A stretch of DNA of 64,000 nucleotides from Pseudomonas marvdashtae. Its GTDB lineage: Bacteria; Pseudomonadota; Gammaproteobacteria; Pseudomonadales; Pseudomonadaceae. Both the position numbers and the translations under genes were made by a program. The stretch covers positions 28,511 through 92,510 of the forward strand of contig NZ_JABWQX020000006.1 of assembly GCF_014268655.2 (NCBI RefSeq), written 5' to 3'. Below the pieces are notes generated by a model. The model did no database searches. It worked only from the letters and a program-made list of their open reading frames with translations, and was not told where the DNA came from. Of this stretch, positions 17,357 to 26,352 are shown piece by piece (position 1 is the first letter of the stretch; every line of letters starts with the position of its first letter).

Positions 17357-17568
17357 CTGCAATTGGCGTTAAATTGAATCTTTGGCCATGGCTGGACAAA
17401 CGCGCCGGAACGGCCTGTTTATGCCTTGTAAGACACGGTTTAGAGCCTTCGATTCAGTTTGAGTTAAGTTTCGGCGGCTACCTTGTTCAGCGAGTGACTG
17501 ACGGGTCGGGCATCTCGACCTGGATGTTTTTTAACCAGCCACTGGCGTAACCGTCAAGAGGATGAATT

Positions 17569-18300
17569 ATGAGTGACAAGGATAAACAGCCGTTGGCTGC
17601 GTCGGCTTCAGCCCAACCCGAGGCGGAAACCGCCGATGCAGCGCTGCAGCATATAGTTGACGGCTTTTTGCATTTCCATCACGAGATCTTTCCCCAGCAG
17701 GAAGAACTCTTCAAGAAACTCGCCACCGCCCAGACACCACGGGCGATGTTCATCACGTGCGCCGATTCGCGCATCGTGCCCGAGCTGATTACCCATAGCT
17801 CCCCCGGCGACCTGTTCGTGACCCGTAACGTCGGCAACGTCGTTCCACCTTATGGGCAAATGAACGGCGGCGTTTCCACCGCCATCGAATACGCCGTGCT
17901 GGCCCTCGGTGTGCAACACATCATCGTCTGCGGCCATTCCGATTGCGGCGCCATGCGCGCGGTGCTCAACCCCGACACCCTGGAAAAAATGCCCACGGTA
18001 AAAGCCTGGCTGCGCCACGCCGAAGTGGCCAAGACCATGGTTCACGACAACTGCCCGTGCGGTGATGAGAAGCAGACCATGCCCATCCTCACCGAAGAGA
18101 ACGTGATCGCGCAGTTGCAGCATTTGCGAACGCACCCCTCGGTGGCTTCTCGCATGGCCAGCGGCCAGTTGTTCATCCATGGCTGGGTGTACAACATCGA
18201 GACCAGCGAGATCAAAGCCTTCGACGCGGATCGCGGCTGTTTCCTGCCGCTCGATGGCAGCCACCCGATACCGGTGGCGACGCCCAAAGCGCGCTTCTAA
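17569..18300 (+). CDS. Beta-class carbonic anhydrase
   Basis: The 243-residue enzyme has the zinc ligands of beta carbonic anhydrases: Cys in ITCADSRIVPE near residue 63, then His and Cys in VCGHSDCGAM near 123-127, with the catalytic Asp-Arg dyad in CADSR. It interconverts CO2 and bicarbonate in the cytoplasm. The N-terminal ~20 residues are a variable Ala/Gln-rich extension. The SulP-type transporter gene follows by 91 bases, the same pair as P. aeruginosa PA0102-PA0103. This suggests coupled bicarbonate uptake and hydration, though co-transcription is not proven here. The start follows AGAGGATG. Confidence 0.93.
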   Translation: MSDKDKQPLAASASAQPEAETADAALQHIVDGFLHFHHEIFPQQEELFKKLATAQTPRAMFITCADSRIVPELITHSSPGDLFVTRNVGNVVPPYGQMNGGVSTAIEYAVLALGVQHIIVCGHSDCGAMRAVLNPDTLEKMPTVKAWLRHAEVAKTMVHDNCPCGDEKQTMPILTEENVIAQLQHLRTHPSVASRMASGQLFIHGWVYNIETSEIKAFDADRGCFLPLDGSHPIPVATPKARF

Positions 18301-18391
18301 GCGCTCCTAAAAATCCTTGCATGGTTCGAGCCTTCCCGCTTTTTCGCGGGCGGGCCTCGCCATGCCTGAAGAAATCTTCGGGAGAGTCGCC

Positions 18392-19921
18392 ATGCGTGCT
18401 GCTCAATTAAAAGCTGTTCTGCCACGGGAGCTCTTGGCTTCCGTGGTTGTGTTTCTGGTGGCGCTGCCCTTGTGCATGGGCATCGCTATCGCGTCCGGGC
18501 TGCCGCCCGCCAAAGGTCTGATCACCGGCATCATCGGTGGACTGGTGGTCGGTTTCCTGGCCGGGTCGAAGCTGCAAGTCAGCGGTCCAGCCGCCGGCCT
18601 GGCGGTGTTGGTCTTCGAGCTGGTGCGCCAGCATGGCGTGGCAATGCTCGGGCCGATCCTGCTGCTGGCCGGTCTTCTGCAGCTATTGGCCGGACGCTTT
18701 CGCCTCGGTTGCTGGTTCCGGGTCACCGCGCCTGCGGTGGTGTACGGCATGCTGGCCGGTATCGGCGTGCTGATCATTTTGTCCCAGGTCCATGTGATGC
18801 TCGACGCAGCGCCCAAGCCCTCGGGACTGGATAACCTGGCGGCGTTCCCCGCGGCAGTGGCCCAGGCTTTGCCGTCGTTCGGCTGGCAGGCGGGTCTGCT
18901 CGGTCTTTCGACAATTGCCGTGATGTGGCTGTGGGAAAAATTTCGTCCGCACAGTTTGCGCTTCGTTCCCGGCGCCCTGCTCGGCGTCGGCCTGGCAACG
19001 GTTGCGAGCCTGTTGCTGGCGTTGCAGGTCAAGCGCGTGGAAGTCCCAGAAAATATGGCCGAAGCCATCGACTGGCTGCGCCCGGCCGATCTGCTGAACC
19101 TGGCCGACCCGTCGGTACTGATCGCGGCGTTCGCCGTCGCTTTCATCGCCAGCGCCGAAACCTTGCTCTCGGCCGCCGCCGTGGACCGAATGCACAGCGG
19201 CGAGCGCGCCGATTTCGACCGCGAACTGTCCGCCCAAGGTATCGGCAACATGCTCTGTGGCTTGCTCGGCGCCCTGCCGATGACGGGTGTGATTGTGCGC
19301 AGTTCCGCCAACGTGCAGGCCGGCGCAACCACGCGGATGTCGACGATCTTCCACGGCCTGTGGCTGCTGCTCTTCGTGCTCCTGTTGTCCAGCGTGCTGC
19401 AAAGCATTCCGGTGGCGAGCCTGGCGGGCGTGTTGGTGTACACCGGTTTCAAACTGGTGGACCTCAAGGCGTTTCGCAGTCTGGGCCGTTATGGGCGAAT
19501 GCCGATGTTTACCTACGCCGCGACGGCGCTGGCAATCATCTTCACCGACCTGCTGACCGGCGTGCTGATCGGTTTCGGCCTGACCTTGGCGAAACTGGCG
19601 TGGAAAGCCTCGCGCCTGAAGATCAGCCTGATCGATCTGCCCCAGGACGGTGAGATGGAATTGCGCCTGGTGGGCGCGGCAACCTTCCTGAAGGTACCCG
19701 CGCTGACCCAAGTGCTGAATGCCGTACCGGAAGGCGCGACCGTGCATGTGCCGCTCAACAACCTGAGCTACATCGACCACTCGTGCCTGGAATTGCTGGA
19801 GGAATGGGGCCGGGCGAATGCCAGCAAGGGTTCGAAGCTGTTGATTGAATCGCGCGGACTCAAGCGCCGGCTGGAAGGACGATTGCGTACAACCGTTGGG
19901 GTGGGCGCAACGGCTTCCTGA
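18392..19921 (+). CDS. SulP family anion transporter (probable bicarbonate or sulfate)
   Basis: The 509-residue membrane protein starts at the ATG with GGAGAG 6 bases upstream; a longer frame from 18317 lacks a good start. It has about 10-12 hydrophobic segments, the SulP pattern GITGIIGGLVVGFLAGSKLQVSGPAAG near the N-terminus, and the conserved core from ASAETLLSAAAVDRMH to LGALPMTGVIVRSSANV. A shortened STAS-like end follows (VPLNNLSYIDHSCLELLEEW). Its place behind the beta carbonic anhydrase gene points to bicarbonate, but SulP substrates cannot be read from sequence. A perfect palindrome 13 bases after the stop ends the unit. Confidence 0.9.
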   Translation: MRAAQLKAVLPRELLASVVVFLVALPLCMGIAIASGLPPAKGLITGIIGGLVVGFLAGSKLQVSGPAAGLAVLVFELVRQHGVAMLGPILLLAGLLQLLAGRFRLGCWFRVTAPAVVYGMLAGIGVLIILSQVHVMLDAAPKPSGLDNLAAFPAAVAQALPSFGWQAGLLGLSTIAVMWLWEKFRPHSLRFVPGALLGVGLATVASLLLALQVKRVEVPENMAEAIDWLRPADLLNLADPSVLIAAFAVAFIASAETLLSAAAVDRMHSGERADFDRELSAQGIGNMLCGLLGALPMTGVIVRSSANVQAGATTRMSTIFHGLWLLLFVLLLSSVLQSIPVASLAGVLVYTGFKLVDLKAFRSLGRYGRMPMFTYAATALAIIFTDLLTGVLIGFGLTLAKLAWKASRLKISLIDLPQDGEMELRLVGAATFLKVPALTQVLNAVPEGATVHVPLNNLSYIDHSCLELLEEWGRANASKGSKLLIESRGLKRRLEGRLRTTVGVGATAS

Positions 19922-19934
19922 CATCTCCATCAAG

Positions 19935-19968
19935 AACCCTGGAAGCGAGCTGGCTCGCTTCCAGGGTT
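19935..19968. terminator. Perfect 16-bp palindrome between convergent genes
   Basis: AACCCTGGAAGCGAGC / GCTCGCTTCCAGGGTT with a 2-base centre lies between the SulP gene (+) and the unknown gene at 19986 (-). It is a likely bidirectional terminator or a REP-type hairpin. No strong T-run is present on either side. Confidence 0.6.
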
Positions 19969-19985
19969 CTCGCTGTCGCTACGGA

Positions 19986-20636
19986 TCAAGCCGCCGGCTG
20001 ATCCAACTCCAGACCCACGCCCAAGCGGCGTGACATGCACGGCCAGCGCTTCCAGGCCGCGCCGGTTTCCGGGCTGCTGAGTTTCTCGCGGTAGGTTTCT
20101 ACCGACTCCAATGCAAACGTCTCGTCGTTGAGCATCTCATCGAACGTGTGATGCACCACCTCATCGAGTTGGTTGGCAAATGCCTCACCAATCAACTGGT
20201 GCGCAATCAGATTGGCCACCGTCATGTCCAAGGGAATCAGCGGCTGGCCGAAATGCTTGATGTACAGGTCGTTGACCTCTTCGACAAACCGGTGCGCCAG
20301 GTAAGCTTCGTCCAACAGGCTGTCGAGCCCGACATGCCCGGCCATGATTGTCGGCGGCTGGAGGAAGTACTGTTCGGCAATTTTCAGTACGGGTTTGATT
20401 TGCGACTCGATACCTGCCTCCTTGGCGACGTCATTGGCGGCGTCCAGCAGGTCGGGCACTTCTTCGATGTAGGCAGCGACAAACCGCGCCAAGACGTCAT
20501 TGGCGTCGGCGTCCGGCAATTGGATGGCACGGTGCAGGCTCGGCAGCTGGGCCGTCAGTTGGCGGCTCAACAGGCCGGTCTCGGCCTCGTGTTGTTGGGC
20601 TTTTTGGATCTGCTCGCGCAATGCGGCGGTGTTCAT
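19986..20636 (-). CDS. Conserved hypothetical protein (PA0104-like position)
   Basis: The 216-residue protein is mostly helical with no signal peptide or membrane segment. The start at 20636 has GGAG 6 bases upstream; the longer frame to 20693 has none. Helical stretches such as MNTAALREQIQKAQQHEAE and FVEEVNDLYIKHFGQ are visible, but I do not recognise a domain. It sits between the SulP and coxB genes, as PA0104 does in P. aeruginosa. Its function is unknown. Confidence 0.75.
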   Translation of the reverse strand: MNTAALREQIQKAQQHEAETGLLSRQLTAQLPSLHRAIQLPDADANDVLARFVAAYIEEVPDLLDAANDVAKEAGIESQIKPVLKIAEQYFLQPPTIMAGHVGLDSLLDEAYLAHRFVEEVNDLYIKHFGQPLIPLDMTVANLIAHQLIGEAFANQLDEVVHHTFDEMLNDETFALESVETYREKLSSPETGAAWKRWPCMSRRLGVGLELDQPAA

Positions 20637-20840
20637 GACAACTCCAGGAAACAACGGCAATGAAATAGGAATGACATAACTTAGCTGGCGCAAATCGACT
20701 CCTAAGACCTATTTTTCATAACTGCCCCTTCCTTGATGCGTCGCTGTTATATCGGTTTGCCATCACTCAGGTTCGCATCCTTCTCCATTCGTGGGCTCTA
20801 GCGCAAGCCCCGGCTGTTTCAAACGATTTACGCCATCGCG

Positions 20841-20868
20841 TTGCGAGGTTGCAGGTGCTGTCTATACT
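20841..20868 (+). promoter_or_regulatory. Candidate sigma-70 promoter for the cox operon
   Basis: TTGCGA (20841) and TATACT (20863) are separated by 16 bases, about 140 bases before coxB. The 317-base space 20694-21010 holds no other gene. The match is moderate and the -35 box is weak. Confidence 0.35.
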
Positions 20869-21010
20869 CGGGTTGGAATGGAGTTAGCTGATGACACCCG
20901 ATTGCAAGTGCAGCAAGGCGCGGCGAGTCAAGTAAGCAGTCTGCAATAGCCGATCCCTTGCCGCAGGCGTTAAGCCTACGGGATAACAAGAACGATAAGG
21001 GGAACCCGCA

Positions 21011-22138
21011 ATGACGCGACATCCACACGTATGGATGGGCCTCCTGTTGTGGTCGATTTTCAGTCAGGCACAAGCGGCCTGGACTGTGAATATGGCGCCT
21101 GGAGCGACACAGATCAGCAACGCAGTATTCGACCTGCACATGACCATCTTCTGGATTTGTGTGGTCATCGGGGTCATCGTCTTCGGCGCCATGTTCTGGT
21201 CGATGATGATGCACCGCCGCTCAACCGGCCAGAATGCCGCGCACTTCCACGAAAACACCCGCGTCGAAATCCTCTGGACCATCGTGCCCCTGCTGATCCT
21301 GGTGGCCATGGCGGTTCCGGCGACCGCCACCCTGATCAAGATGTACGACTCCAGCGAGTCGGAAATCGATATCCAGGTCACTGGCTATCAATGGAAGTGG
21401 CATTACAAATACCTGGGCCAGGACGTCGAGTTCTTCAGCAACCTGGCGACCCCCGCCGAACAAATCCATAACCAGAGCGCCAAGGGCGAGCATTACCTGC
21501 TGGAAGTCGACAAGCCGCTGGTGCTGCCGGTCGATGCCAAGGTGCGCTTTCTGGTGACCTCCGCCGACGTGATCCACTCCTGGTGGGTGCCGGCCTTCGC
21601 GGTCAAGCGCGACGCCATTCCCGGGTTCGTCAACGAAGCCTGGACCCGTGTCGACAAGCCCGGCCTGTATCGCGGCCAATGCGCCGAACTGTGCGGCAAG
21701 GACCACGGGTTCATGCCGATCGTGGTGGAGGTCAAGAGCAAGCCCGACTACGAGAAATGGCTGGGCGAACGCAAGGCCGAAGCCGCGCAGCTCAAGGAGC
21801 TGACCAGCAAGGAATGGACGCGCGAAGAACTCGTCGAGCGTGGCGACAAGGTCTATCACACCACCTGCGTGGCCTGTCACCAGGCCGAAGGCCAGGGCCT
21901 GCCGCCGATGTTCCCAGCGCTCAAGGGCTCGAAAATCGCCACAGGGCCGATCAAGGATCACCTGGACATCGTCTTCCACGGCAAGCCCGGCACCTCCATG
22001 GCGGCGTTCGGCAAGCAGTTGTCGGAAGTCGATATTGCCGCCGTCGTGACCTATGAACGCAACGCCTGGGGCAACAACAAGGGCGACATGGTGACGCCTA
22101 AAGAAGTGCTGGAACTCAAACAGGCGGACAGCCAATGA
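21011..22138 (+). CDS. coxB: Cytochrome c oxidase subunit II with fused cytochrome c domain (caa3 type)
   Basis: The 375-residue protein has a signal peptide (to AQA near residue 23), two transmembrane helices (about 45-65 and 95-115), and the periplasmic CuA domain. The CuA ligands lie in GQCAELCGKDHGFM near residue 215 (two Cys, His, Met). A C-terminal cytochrome c domain follows with the haem motif CVACH near 292. SD-like AAGGGGAACC lies just before the ATG. It accepts electrons from cytochrome c and passes them to subunit I. It is the first gene of the aa3/caa3 oxidase locus. Confidence 0.96.
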   Translation: MTRHPHVWMGLLLWSIFSQAQAAWTVNMAPGATQISNAVFDLHMTIFWICVVIGVIVFGAMFWSMMMHRRSTGQNAAHFHENTRVEILWTIVPLLILVAMAVPATATLIKMYDSSESEIDIQVTGYQWKWHYKYLGQDVEFFSNLATPAEQIHNQSAKGEHYLLEVDKPLVLPVDAKVRFLVTSADVIHSWWVPAFAVKRDAIPGFVNEAWTRVDKPGLYRGQCAELCGKDHGFMPIVVEVKSKPDYEKWLGERKAEAAQLKELTSKEWTREELVERGDKVYHTTCVACHQAEGQGLPPMFPALKGSKIATGPIKDHLDIVFHGKPGTSMAAFGKQLSEVDIAAVVTYERNAWGNNKGDMVTPKEVLELKQADSQ

Positions 22139-22220
22139 GCCGGCCTGACGTTTGTTCCCGTAACCGGTCGGGGCTCATCGTCCCGCACCGTCCAGCCCAC
22201 TCGTTCGAAGGAGACAGGAC

Positions 22221-23813
22221 ATGAGTGCTGTGATCGATGACCACGGTCATGCCGGTGCCGACCACGCCCACGGCCCCGCCAAGGGCCTGATGCGCTGGGT
22301 ACTGACCACCAACCACAAGGATATCGGCACGCTGTACCTGTGGTTCGCGTTCTCGATGTTCCTGTTGGGCGGCTCGTTCGCCATGGTGATCCGCGCCGAG
22401 CTGTTCCAGCCTGGCCTGCAGATCGTCCAGCCGGAGTTCTTCAACCAGATGACCACCATGCACGGCTTGGTGATGGTCTTCGGCGCGGTCATGCCGGCGT
22501 TCGTTGGTCTGGCCAACTGGATGATCCCGCTGATGATCGGCGCGCCGGACATGGCCCTGCCGCGCATGAACAACTTCAGTTTCTGGTTGCTGCCGGCGGC
22601 GTTCCTGATGCTGGTGTCGACGTTGTTCACCCCCGGCGGCGGGCCTAACTTCGGCTGGACCTTCTATGCCCCGCTGTCCACCACCTACGCGCCGGAAAGC
22701 GTGACGTTCTTCATCTTTGCCATCCACCTGATGGGCATCAGCTCGATCATGGGCGCGATCAACGTGGTCGCCACCATTCTCAACCTGCGTGCCCCAGGCA
22801 TGACCTTGATGAAGATGCCACTGTTCGTCTGGACCTGGCTGATCACCGCATTCCTGCTGATCGCGGTAATGCCAGTGCTGGCCGGTTGCGTGACGATGAT
22901 GCTGATGGACATCCACTTCGGCACCAGTTTCTTCAGTGCCGCCGGTGGTGGTGACCCGGTCTTGTTCCAGCACGTGTTCTGGTTCTTCGGCCACCCCGAG
23001 GTGTACATCATGATCCTGCCGGCTTTCGGTGCCGTCAGCTCGATCATCCCGGCCTTTTCCCGCAAGCCGCTGTTCGGCTACACCTCGATGGTCTACGCGA
23101 CGGCCGCGATTGCGTTCCTGTCGTTTATCGTCTGGGCGCACCACATGTTCGTGGTCGGCATCCCCCTGGTGGGCGAGCTGTTCTTCATGTACGCCACCCT
23201 GCTGATCGCCGTGCCTACCGGGGTGAAGGTGTTCAACTGGGCGAGCACCATGTGGCAAGGCTCGCTGACGTTCGAGACGCCGATGCTGTTTGCCGTGGCG
23301 TTTGTGATCCTGTTTTCCATCGGCGGGTTCTCCGGGCTGATGCTGGCCATCGCCCCGGCGGACTTCCAGTACCAGGACACCTACTTCGTGGTTGCGCACT
23401 TCCACTACGTGCTGGTGCCTGGCGCGATCTTCGGGATCTTCGCCTCGGCCTACTACTGGCTGCCGAAATGGACCGGCCACATGTACGACGAAACCCTCGG
23501 CAAGCTGCATTTCTGGCTGTCGTTCGTCGGCATGAACCTGGCGTTCTTCCCGATGCACTTCGTCGGCCTGGCGGGCATGCCCCGGCGGATCCCCGACTAC
23601 AACCTGCAGTTCGCCGACTTCAACATGGTCTCGTCCATCGGCGCGTTCATGTTCGGCACCACGCAGATCTTCTTCCTGTTCATCGTGATCAAGACCATCC
23701 GTGGCGGCGAGCCGGCACCGGCCAAGCCGTGGGATGGCGCCGAAGGGTTGGAGTGGAGCGTGCCGTCGCCGGCGCCGTATCACACCTTCACCACGCCGCC
23801 GGAAGTGAAATGA
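22221..23813 (+). CDS. coxA: Cytochrome c oxidase subunit I
   Basis: The 530-residue protein has 12 hydrophobic helices. All haem-copper signature sites are present: HGLVMVFG (low-spin haem ligand), HPEVYIM (CuB His with the cross-linked Tyr), IVWAHHMFVVG (two CuB His), and VVAHFHYVL (haem a3 and haem a ligands). The K- and D-channel regions look normal for an A1-type proton-pumping oxidase. It starts behind GAAGGAGACA, 82 bases after coxB. A 16-codon frame begins on its stop codon (ATGA at 23810). Confidence 0.97.
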   Translation: MSAVIDDHGHAGADHAHGPAKGLMRWVLTTNHKDIGTLYLWFAFSMFLLGGSFAMVIRAELFQPGLQIVQPEFFNQMTTMHGLVMVFGAVMPAFVGLANWMIPLMIGAPDMALPRMNNFSFWLLPAAFLMLVSTLFTPGGGPNFGWTFYAPLSTTYAPESVTFFIFAIHLMGISSIMGAINVVATILNLRAPGMTLMKMPLFVWTWLITAFLLIAVMPVLAGCVTMMLMDIHFGTSFFSAAGGGDPVLFQHVFWFFGHPEVYIMILPAFGAVSSIIPAFSRKPLFGYTSMVYATAAIAFLSFIVWAHHMFVVGIPLVGELFFMYATLLIAVPTGVKVFNWASTMWQGSLTFETPMLFAVAFVILFSIGGFSGLMLAIAPADFQYQDTYFVVAHFHYVLVPGAIFGIFASAYYWLPKWTGHMYDETLGKLHFWLSFVGMNLAFFPMHFVGLAGMPRRIPDYNLQFADFNMVSSIGAFMFGTTQIFFLFIVIKTIRGGEPAPAKPWDGAEGLEWSVPSPAPYHTFTTPPEVK

Positions 23814-23860
23814 ACACCGCTACCCTAGGGTTTTCGATGAGGGCCGGACGCCATGGCTGA
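23810..23860 (+). other. Mini-ORF linking coxA and ctaG
   Basis: An ATG overlapping the coxA stop (ATGA) opens 16 codons (MNTATLGFSMRAGRHG) and ends 8 bases inside ctaG. It may only couple translation of coxA to ctaG rather than make a useful peptide. No independent ribosome-binding evidence was seen. Confidence 0.3.
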
Positions 23861-24404
23861 TTCGATTTCACTGAAAAAACTGGTCACCCGCCTGCTGCTG
23901 GTGGTGGTGGCCATGTTCATCTTCGGGTTTGCCCTGGTGCCGATCTACGACGTGATGTGCAAGGCGTTCGGCATCAACGGCAAGACCGGCGGGCAGTACG
24001 AGGGCGAGCAGACCGTCGACGAATCGCGGCAGGTGCGGGTGCAGTTCCTGTCGACCAATTCCGTGGACATGGTCTGGGACTTCTACCCCAAGGGCGATCA
24101 ATTGGTGGTCCAGCCGGGGGCGGTCAACGAGATGGTGTTCGTCGCCCACAACCCCACCAACCGGCCAATGAGTGCCCAGGCGGTACCGAGCATCGCACCG
24201 AGCAACGCCGCGGCGTATTTCCACAAGACCGAATGTTTTTGTTTTACCCAGCAAGTGCTGCAACCCGGCGAACGCATCGAAATGCCCATGCGCTTCATCG
24301 TCGACCGGGACATGCCCAAGGAAGTGAAGCACCTGACGCTGTCCTACACGCTGTTCGACATCACTGCCCGTCATCCACCGGTGGCCGTAAACACTGAGCG
24401 ATAG
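23853..24404 (+). CDS. ctaG: Cytochrome c oxidase assembly protein CtaG/Cox11
   Basis: The 183-residue protein has one N-terminal transmembrane helix (LLLVVVAMFIFGFALVPIYD) and a periplasmic immunoglobulin-like domain. The copper-binding pair is in the CFCF motif (TECFCFTQQVL near residue 125), which donates copper to the CuB site of subunit I. It lies between coxA and coxC, as usual. Its start is 39 bases after the coxA stop, with only a weak ribosome-binding site. Confidence 0.95.
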   Translation: MADSISLKKLVTRLLLVVVAMFIFGFALVPIYDVMCKAFGINGKTGGQYEGEQTVDESRQVRVQFLSTNSVDMVWDFYPKGDQLVVQPGAVNEMVFVAHNPTNRPMSAQAVPSIAPSNAAAYFHKTECFCFTQQVLQPGERIEMPMRFIVDRDMPKEVKHLTLSYTLFDITARHPPVAVNTER

Positions 24405-24428
24405 CGTGCCCGATAAGGAGAACAATAA

Positions 24429-25316
24429 ATGGCAACTCACGAACACTATTACGTTCCGGCCCAGAGCAAATGGCCGATCATCGCCACGGTCGGGATGTTC
24501 GTCACGGTGTATGGCCTGGCAACCTGGTTCAACGACCTGAAAGCCGACCGCCCGGACTCCAACGGCCCGCTGATCTTTTTCGTCGGCGGCCTGCTGGTGG
24601 CCTACATGCTGTTTGGCTGGTTCGGCGCGGTCATCAAGGAAAGCCGCGCCGGGTTGTACAGCGCACAGCTCGATCGCTCGTTCCGCTGGGGCATGAGCTG
24701 GTTCATCTTTTCCGAAGTGATGTTCTTCATCGCCTTCTTCGGTGCGCTGTTCTATGTGCGCACGATCTCGGCGCCGGGATTGGCCGGAGAAGGCAGCAAG
24801 GGCTTGTCGGAGATGCTCTGGCCGAACTTCGAGTACGTCTGGCCGCTGCTGAACAACCCCGATCCGAAACTCTTCCCACCGCCCAAGGACGTGATCAGTC
24901 CCTGGGGCCTGCCGCTGCTCAACACTATCCTGCTGGTCACCTCCAGCGTCACCGTGACCATCGCCCACCATGCCCTGAAAAAAGGTCATCGCGGTGCGCT
25001 GAAAATCTGGCTGGCGATCACCGTGCTGCTGGGTTGCGCCTTCCTGGGCTTCCAGGCCGAGGAATACATCCACGCCTATAAAGAGCTGGGCCTGACCTTG
25101 GGCTCGGGGATCTACGGCGCGACGTTCTTCATGCTCACCGGGTTCCACGGCGCCCACGTCACCATCGGCACGATCATTTTGTTCGTGATGCTGATGCGCG
25201 TCATGCGCGGGCATTTCGACAACGAGCATCAGTTCGGCTTCGAGGCCGCGAGCTGGTACTGGCACTTCGTCGATGTGGTGTGGATCGGCTTGTTCTTCTT
25301 CGTCTACATACTTTGA
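24429..25316 (+). CDS. coxC: Cytochrome c oxidase subunit III
   Basis: The 295-residue protein has seven hydrophobic helices and family motifs: FRWGMSWFIFSEVMFF, ALKKGHRGAL, FQAEEYIHAY and FHGAHVTIGTIIL, ending WYWHFVDVVWIGLFF. It supports subunit I proton uptake and stability. AAGGAG lies 9 bases before the start. It completes the catalytic core encoded by coxB-coxA-coxC. Confidence 0.96.
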   Translation: MATHEHYYVPAQSKWPIIATVGMFVTVYGLATWFNDLKADRPDSNGPLIFFVGGLLVAYMLFGWFGAVIKESRAGLYSAQLDRSFRWGMSWFIFSEVMFFIAFFGALFYVRTISAPGLAGEGSKGLSEMLWPNFEYVWPLLNNPDPKLFPPPKDVISPWGLPLLNTILLVTSSVTVTIAHHALKKGHRGALKIWLAITVLLGCAFLGFQAEEYIHAYKELGLTLGSGIYGATFFMLTGFHGAHVTIGTIILFVMLMRVMRGHFDNEHQFGFEAASWYWHFVDVVWIGLFFFVYIL

Positions 25317-25340
25317 AGCAACCGTTATCAGGGCGGCTCT

Positions 25341-25553
25341 TTACCAAGGAGCATGCGACACCAGTTGGCCGCTGAAAAAGCCCCAGGCAATCAAGCCGAC
25401 GGTGACGACGGCCAAGCTGACTCGAATCGCCAGGGCGATGACCAGGCGATTGGAATTGCTTTCGTCCTTGACCAGAAAAAACAGGCCGCTGAACAGGCTG
25501 GCAACCGTGGCGATCAGCATCAGGGCGATGGCTGCTTTGAGCATTAGGGACAC
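25341..25553 (-). CDS. Small two-helix membrane protein (DUF2909-like)
   Basis: The 70-residue protein has two transmembrane helices (about 5-27 and 40-62) with a short charged loop VKDESNSNR. It is encoded against the cox operon, between coxC and the SURF1 gene. Small twin-helix proteins of the DUF2909 type occupy this place in other pseudomonads. The role is unknown, perhaps in oxidase assembly. Confidence 0.75.
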   Translation of the reverse strand: MSLMLKAAIALMLIATVASLFSGLFFLVKDESNSNRLVIALAIRVSLAVVTVGLIAWGFFSGQLVSHAPW

Positions 25554-25614
25554 TCCGGGGGGACGCGATGCACGTGAGTATAGCTATCTCGTTCAACAGC
25601 TTTTGGACGGCGCC

Positions 25615-26352
25615 ATGAAAGGCTTCCGGCCGGGCATCGTGCCGTCATTGGTGGTCGCCGTGCTGGTGCCGGTGATGGTGTGCCTGGGGTTCTGGCAATT
25701 GAGCCGGGGCGAACAGAAGCGCGTGCTCATGGACACCTACGCCGAGCGTCGCGTGGCGGCGCCGATGGACAGTGCCGAACTGCAACGCACGGCGGACCCG
25801 GCCTTTCGCCCCGTCAGCCTGCACGGCCAGTTCGACGCCGAGCACAGCCTGCTGCTGGATAACCGCCAGCACGACGGCAAGGTCGGGGTCGAGTTGCTGC
25901 AACCGTTCCTCGACCATGCCACCGGACTGTGGCTGCTGGTCAATCGTGGCTGGCTGCCGTGGCCTGATCGCCGCACCCCGCCGGTCTTCAGCACCCCCGG
26001 ACAAACGGTCGACTTGCAGGCGTGGGTCTATGTCGCGCCTGGCGCCACGTTCCAATTGCATGCCGACCCGGCCAGCGCACCGTGGCCGCGACTGGTCACC
26101 ACCGTCGAGCCGGACAAGCTCTGGGCCGAACTGGGCCGCGGCGGTTTCGCCTATGAGTTACGCCAACAAAGCGGCCCCGGCGCCTACCGGACCGATTGGC
26201 CGGTCGTGGCCATGGGGCCGGAAAAACACCTCGGTTATGCCGTGCAGTGGTTTGCCATGGCGGCGGCACTGTTCGGTCTTTTCCTTTATCTCGGATGGCA
26301 CAACGCAGGGAGACACCATGGGCACCACCATGAATCCAACCAACATGTCTGA
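25615..26352 (+). CDS. SURF1 family cytochrome oxidase assembly protein
   Basis: The 245-residue protein starts MKGFRPGIVPSLVVAVLVP. The open frame extends far upstream, but that part runs through the antisense small gene. It has a helix at each end (about 10-28 and 210-230) and the SURF1 motifs LGFWQLSRGEQKR, NRGWLPWPDRR and HLGYAVQWFAMA. SURF1 helps insert haem a into subunit I. Its 3' end overlaps the next gene by 35 bases, suggesting translational coupling. Confidence 0.92.
   Translation: MKGFRPGIVPSLVVAVLVPVMVCLGFWQLSRGEQKRVLMDTYAERRVAAPMDSAELQRTADPAFRPVSLHGQFDAEHSLLLDNRQHDGKVGVELLQPFLDHATGLWLLVNRGWLPWPDRRTPPVFSTPGQTVDLQAWVYVAPGATFQLHADPASAPWPRLVTTVEPDKLWAELGRGGFAYELRQQSGPGAYRTDWPVVAMGPEKHLGYAVQWFAMAAALFGLFLYLGWHNAGRHHGHHHESNQHV

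Noticed and set aside
22116..23783. 555-codon minus-strand frame opposite coxA
   Set aside because: Arg/His/Gln-rich low-complexity translation, antisense to an unmistakable subunit I gene.
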